Origin: Owenia fusiformis
Lineage: Eukaryota > Annelida > Polychaeta > Sabellida > Oweniidae
NCBI GenBank assembly: GCA_903813345.2
Contig: CAIIXF020000011.1
Coordinates: forward strand, 34,590,166-34,650,165
Direction of reading: 5' to 3'
DNA length: 60,000 nucleotides
Shown: positions 34,301 to 40,300 of the stretch, one piece after another
How positions within the stretch are numbered: the stretch's first letter is position 1
Layout of the letters: each line of letters begins with the position of its first letter
Program-made: the position numbers and the translations under genes
The notes under the pieces: model-generated
Database searches by the model: none
What the model was told of the DNA's origin: nothing
The model's input: the letters and a program-made list of their open reading frames with translations, nothing else

Positions 34301-37300
34301 AGATGTGATAAGCAGTTATCACAGTATCAACCAATCAATGTAAATCATTGTATGCAGTGTGTCGCTTTATTTATCACATTTGCAATGCTGTACAGAGTGA
34401 CCCACTATATTGGTAACTCGTGAATATTGCTGCTTATAGCAATAATAATGCTGTATTCCAGTAGCTGTTAATCCCATAATATCACACATTCCATAAATTT
34501 ACAGACACTACCACACACTACCATTATACTTCAATTCTGAGACATACATTCATAACAATCATATTATTTGGCACCCCGGCTATACTACAGTATTTTTAAC
34601 CTAAAGGAATCCATATAATTTTTTGATAAATGTATTTGGACATGTTTTCTCATCAGTAGCGTGAAAATTATTTCACTCTAACGATCGTTATAGCTGCTTA
34701 ATAAGCAATATTTGAATTGGTTGTGACGTTGTTGGCCCCCACGTGATCTCTCACTGGTCCTCACGTGGCCAGTTTTGGTCCATTAGATCATGACGTCATA
34801 TTGCCAAAATGTTTTGTTATTTGTTTACACAACAATCCTATGGTTGCCGTGACGTTGTGATTACTAAGGAACCAATAAACCAAAGCTATATTTTGTATAT
34901 GACTTTACTAATCACGTGGGGGCAAATTTGATTGATCAGTTAGTTTTATTTCGTTATCTATGACCGTTAGCAGTTATCTAACATTTATTTTATAATGGCT
35001 ATTGCAAGAACTCTACGTTGGGCTTACAATGGAGAAAACCGCATTTTTGTAGCTGCAAGTTGAGAAAAGCTATTTCAGTTGTCCTTTAATTATATAGCAC
35101 AGGGGAGAAAAAGGTTTATACAGCAATTTTATGACTACTCTATTTTCAGGAAAACATGACTTATTCAATACAGTCTATGTATCTCAGTTCTGTGCACTGC
35201 AACTACAATCAAATTTTTAATAGATTGAACTTCCAATAAAATTGTATGATCAAAATAGCACATTTACTCTACCTAATATAGAAGCTGCCTTTTGTTTCCT
35301 CCTATCCCATAACAGAACACGACCATCCTGAAAATAAACAAGAAATAGGGTGAACAACATCACACACTTGAATAGATTTATGAATTCATTTCTCATTTAT
35401 TCCATATTATTTAACATAAAATACATTACAATATTATTGCCTACATTTTTCAACATTGACAGCAATGTAAGTTGTATGTTATGATGAGGGTCCAATAAAA
35501 AATGAAATATTTAAGGTGGACCAAGTCAGAAGACAAGCAGGTTCAAAATTTCCCAACTAAGACCATTGTCATGCGGTTTATATGTTGGCTCAGTCTTCCC
35601 TAACTCACACACAAGTGTGCCCAGCAGCACAAGATAGCGACAATATAACACAAAGTGCGATAAAAATGACACTCACCAAGGAACATGATAGGAAGAGGTT
35701 CTCATCAGTTGGGTGTGCAGAAACTTGTAAGACATGGTCCTGGTGCCCCTTGTAGCTCTTCAATAGACAACTCTCCCCAACGTCCCATATGTTGATGCTA
35801 CAATGCATGTTTAAGTTGATTAGTTTTTAAATCAATTTTGATTCCAAATGTTCTACTCTTAGAGGCTCATTTTACATTAAGTCATTTGATCTATGGACTC
35901 TGAATTGTTCCTCTTCTAGGTGTTTCACTTAGAGTTTCACTGTATTTGGAATCTTAAGAGCCTCATCCCATATTCTCCTCTTTATACTACTCCCTATCCT
36001 TTGTGACATCTTTCCACTGAAAATATTTTAATAGAACTGAATATTCTGATGCGTTTGAAGTGTAAATATTTTCATTCATTAAATAAAATACTGAAAAATA
36101 GTCTTCCAGTCATTGATTAGTTAATTTATTACATATATATTGACTAACCATTTATCTATACTACTGCTGATGATCTGATTGGCTCCACCACTAAAGACAT
36201 CTAGTGATGTCACAATATCGTCATGGCCACAAAGTTGACTGACGGGTGTGAAAAGAGTACCTTCAGTCTCATCAGTTGTCAACCCCCAAATGTCAAGGTT
36301 TGCTAAAAAGTAAAATAATTGTTTCTAAAACAATCAATCCAGATACACAATGATAAAATACAATGGTCAGACTGATAGACTTGTTTTATTAAAGTTAATG
36401 TACTTAGTATAAATCAATCCTAAGATTGGTATTATCTTGTTTGTGAATAATTATTTGTGTGAATTATATAATACATTAGGAATTCATAACTTTTGGTGCA
36501 ACATTGGAGGTTTGAAGAACTCTTAGTACAGCATTTACATTTTAAAAGTTTTCAAATTAGAACATTAAATTTTAGTGACATTTAAGATTTTTGAAACTTG
36601 ATTTTGAGACAAATCTAGATATAGACTATTATTATATCACTATCTAGCTAGCGACAGTATGATTGGTCAAAACCAGCTCACATGTCATGGGATATCTGGC
36701 GGTATTCGATGGCAATGCTAATCAGATAAGACAACCGTGAGATATCTAGCGATATCCCACGCTCCCGGGAATTTTCAAAGAATTTGTTTTCGTTCAGTGT
36801 AAATAATTTAGTTCAGTGTAAGTCAAAATGGCAGACAAACCGAGAAGATTCAATGTATTTCAATGTTAACCTATGACTTAATAATATTAGGGATGTGATA
36901 TAATAAAACAAATATTTCACTCTATTTTCGGTGAATACCTGTAGCACTTTCACAAGGTGATATTCCACTTGCCCTTCGGGCTTCGTGGAATATCACTTGT
37001 GAAAGATGTACAGGTATTCACCTCAATAGAGTGAAATATTTGTTCAATATTCAATAATATTGAAGATGCAGCGTCACAGAGACTTGAATGTGGCAAATGT
37101 GGGGAAGGCCCTACATTGTATTTTTTATCTGCACTTACCAGTATCTGAGCTATGAGCGAGTGTAGTCCCTGTTAGCCATTTCACATCAGTCACGCCAGAT
37201 TCGACCTGAATTCCAGCAGTACATTTCTCTTTATACGGAGCATCTTCTGGGTCGCTAAAGTACCAGAGTGAACCATACCAGTACTGGCCAGTTAAAGTTC

Positions 37301-40300
37301 CTGCACCTAGCAGGAGACCACCATCTTGAAAATAAAATAAAATACCAGAATAGGAGTTTTGAGAAATCTGAAGTGTTATTCCATTCTGCTCCTTTCAAAG
37401 TCCTTGAGATCCAGGACATGCAGAACCTGTACTCATACATTTTGGTTTTTCAACAATTATATGTGGTCAGAATACAGAGATTCTCCTAAATGTGCTTTGC
37501 TGTCATTTTTTAAGATATGTAAATCTTCTATTTCCAAAGTGATCTTTCTGAAAAAGACAATAATGATCAGGTTTGTCATAATAAGTATTTTGAGGTATGA
37601 TAAACTGTCAGTAATACATGCTGTATATTCAATGGTTTGAAGTTTGATGGGAAGTAACAACTATCTACCTGTCCTATATTGACTAGATAAGAATTTCAGG
37701 AAATTCCCAGAAATTACTGACGGTTAATTGGATTGGTTTATCATAGATACTAGTATTCCGTAATTCCGCGATGTGGACGGAATTTGACAAAACTTCAATT
37801 TTTTGCAGAATCCCTGATTTTCATGAAAATCCCGCGGAATTACCAGAATTTCCAGAAATTACATATTTTACGATCTCCTACCTTTGCGGGGTATTTGAAG
37901 AATGTCTGTTTATGTCCAACAATCAATCATTATTGAGTACAAGTACGATTTCACCGTGAAATTCAACATTCTATCACTTTTAAATTCGCTAAAGCGAGTT
38001 CACTAATGACGCGCAGTTCTTACCTAGAAAGTAGCTGACTTCCGTTTCTGTTTGCTACGTAAATTTTCATCGTTTTAAAAGATTGCAGAATTTTGACTTT
38101 TTTTGAAAATTTGTGCAGAATTTCGATTTTCTCCTTGCAGAATTTGCTTTTTATCTTGCAGAATTTTTTGCAGAATTTTGATCTGTGGTTTATGTGTTAT
38201 AACTCGAGGGCACCCCAGGGGAATGACTAATGAACGAGCAAAGTGTAACAAGCCAGAAAAAGAAATCGAAAGAAAGTTTGCTAAATTCAAGGCTCTGGCT
38301 GGGAATTAATATGTGATTGGATAACTGAGTTGACGGGTTTGAAAAACTGAGTTGACGGGTAACAGAAAATGAAAATGAAAAAACTGTGAGATGACAGGTA
38401 CCAGAGAATGAGATGATGAGTATGAAAAACTGAGTTCATGGGTGATAGAAAATAAAATGATATTGGTCAGACTGAGATGATGGTTACCAAACACTGAGAT
38501 ACGACACTTCTGTTAAACATTTGTCTGTTGAGGCACCAAGGACTAGGTGAAATGCTTTTAGAAATAAAGCTCCAAGAAATCACGTTCTCTATTTTATATT
38601 GTCTAAGTGCCTTAGCTATCAATACAAACTTGGGTAATATTTCCTGGAGGGACATCTCGTTAACGCCTGGTATAGCAGGTGTGAATTTGAGATGATGGTT
38701 GGCAGAACTGCTCTGTATCTTTGCCATCCTATTTACATCACAAATCCTGTGAATAATTTGGTTGTCTCTTTGAAATTCGAAGTTGAATTTCTAATCTCTG
38801 AGCGCTATTTTAATTTTGAAAGAGATGATACTGTTTTTCTTAGGATCTGTCATGTGCATGCACTTTTTTAAAATAAAACAGAGACAAGGACGGGTATGGG
38901 TACTGAGATGACAGATAGATCTGTATATCCCAGATACGTATAAGACTCAGGGCTGTCAACTTGGGACCATCTAACATGAGTGACTTGCAAATGTTGAACA
39001 CCTTCCTTCGCATTTTGGACACCAACACTGGTCAATATGGGACACCTGAAAATGTTTTCGCTCACTAACGCTCACGGTTTACAAGTCCGTTAATGGGGGG
39101 ACATAAACGGCAATCGCGTTCAAAGACCGAATGGAATGCGTATGCTTTTTTCTCCGTTCAGATTTTTACCGTATCTGAATTTCATAAAAAAACAATTTTT
39201 AAAAACATCAACATAATGAGTGATTTCTGTGATACTTGATCATTCACACTAATTAAATTGATTTCTATTTTTCCAGCAAATGCGTCACAATCAGACCTAA
39301 TGCGTGAGGGTTGACAGTAGACTGTATCCTTTGTCTGAATAAATATTCAGACTGTAAGTCACCTATTGTAAAATGTGGTGTTGTATAAATGTTACAAATA
39401 AGTTTGTTTAATGATAAAATGATTACCTTATAAAAAACTTATTTTTTCGTATCCTCTTACTGAAGATATTCATAAAATGTACAGACCCTTCTTGTAGCGA
39501 AGCCATTGATTAGGTCAAGCCATTTTGGCAATGCCAATTCTCACGATAAACGAGATTTAGCCAGTGACGTCAGTCTATTTGTAAACATATAACACGTGGA
39601 GCGGACGAAGCAACATTACGGAAGCGTATTGATATATTCCATTTGTGCGGGAATTTATTAGATCTAGTCATTTATTATCATTATCCCGATTAATTTTCTT
39701 CATTTATAGTAAATAGAGCGGAAATATTCATGAAGAAGGCCGAGGTAATCAAGTGGTCATGTGTTGTCAAAGTTCAAAAATTTGCATATCTCGTTTGGAT
39801 CTCGTGAACTCAAACGTCCTTGACATTGATTTCGCGATCTACTTATGAACACATCCTGAAGTTTTGGTGAGTCTGAACATTTCATTATTTTATATCAACT
39901 TGTACCCGCCTTATACAAATATTTTTACTTCTAGTTTAGATGAACATCTCTTCAACATATTCACCAATTTTCAAGGTGAACATTCTTGTAATAAACGAGA
40001 AATTAATGTGCAAAAAATATCACCGCGATTTCCACAGGAAATATATCAATCATAACAGACTGAATATTATATTTGGTCTGTTGGATACATACTAGGGTTG
40101 ACAGGGATGAAGACTGAGATGACACGTATGTTAAAGGATGTTGGACTGACTTGATGGGCAGCTTCGATATTGTGCAATGAAAATCACAAAGGTGATATGG
40201 TTTCATTAAGATTCGGGTTCTAACCTTTAGAAGGTAAGTCAGACTCCCAAACGTCAGCTAACTCTTATATTTAGCATGTTAGCGACGCAGTCAGGCCTTG

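Larger units (their letters stand above)
24968..34589 (+). mobile_element. Gag-only LTR retrotransposon in WDR77 intron 5
   Basis: LTRs of 1063 bp start TGTAG and end CTACA. The 3' LTR is 33527-34589. The 5' LTR is 24968-26006 plus 31216-31239, split by a LINE. The matching LTR parts read as identical at offset 8559. The target duplication is GTAT (24964-24967 and 34590-34593). The internal region (31240-33526, 2.3 kb) has a primer site, one gag ORF and a purine tract but no protease, RT or integrase. It is a non-autonomous element, antisense to WDR77. Gag with a CCHC knuckle and a 4-5 bp duplication fit Ty3/gypsy, but without pol the class is inferred. Confidence 0.9.
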
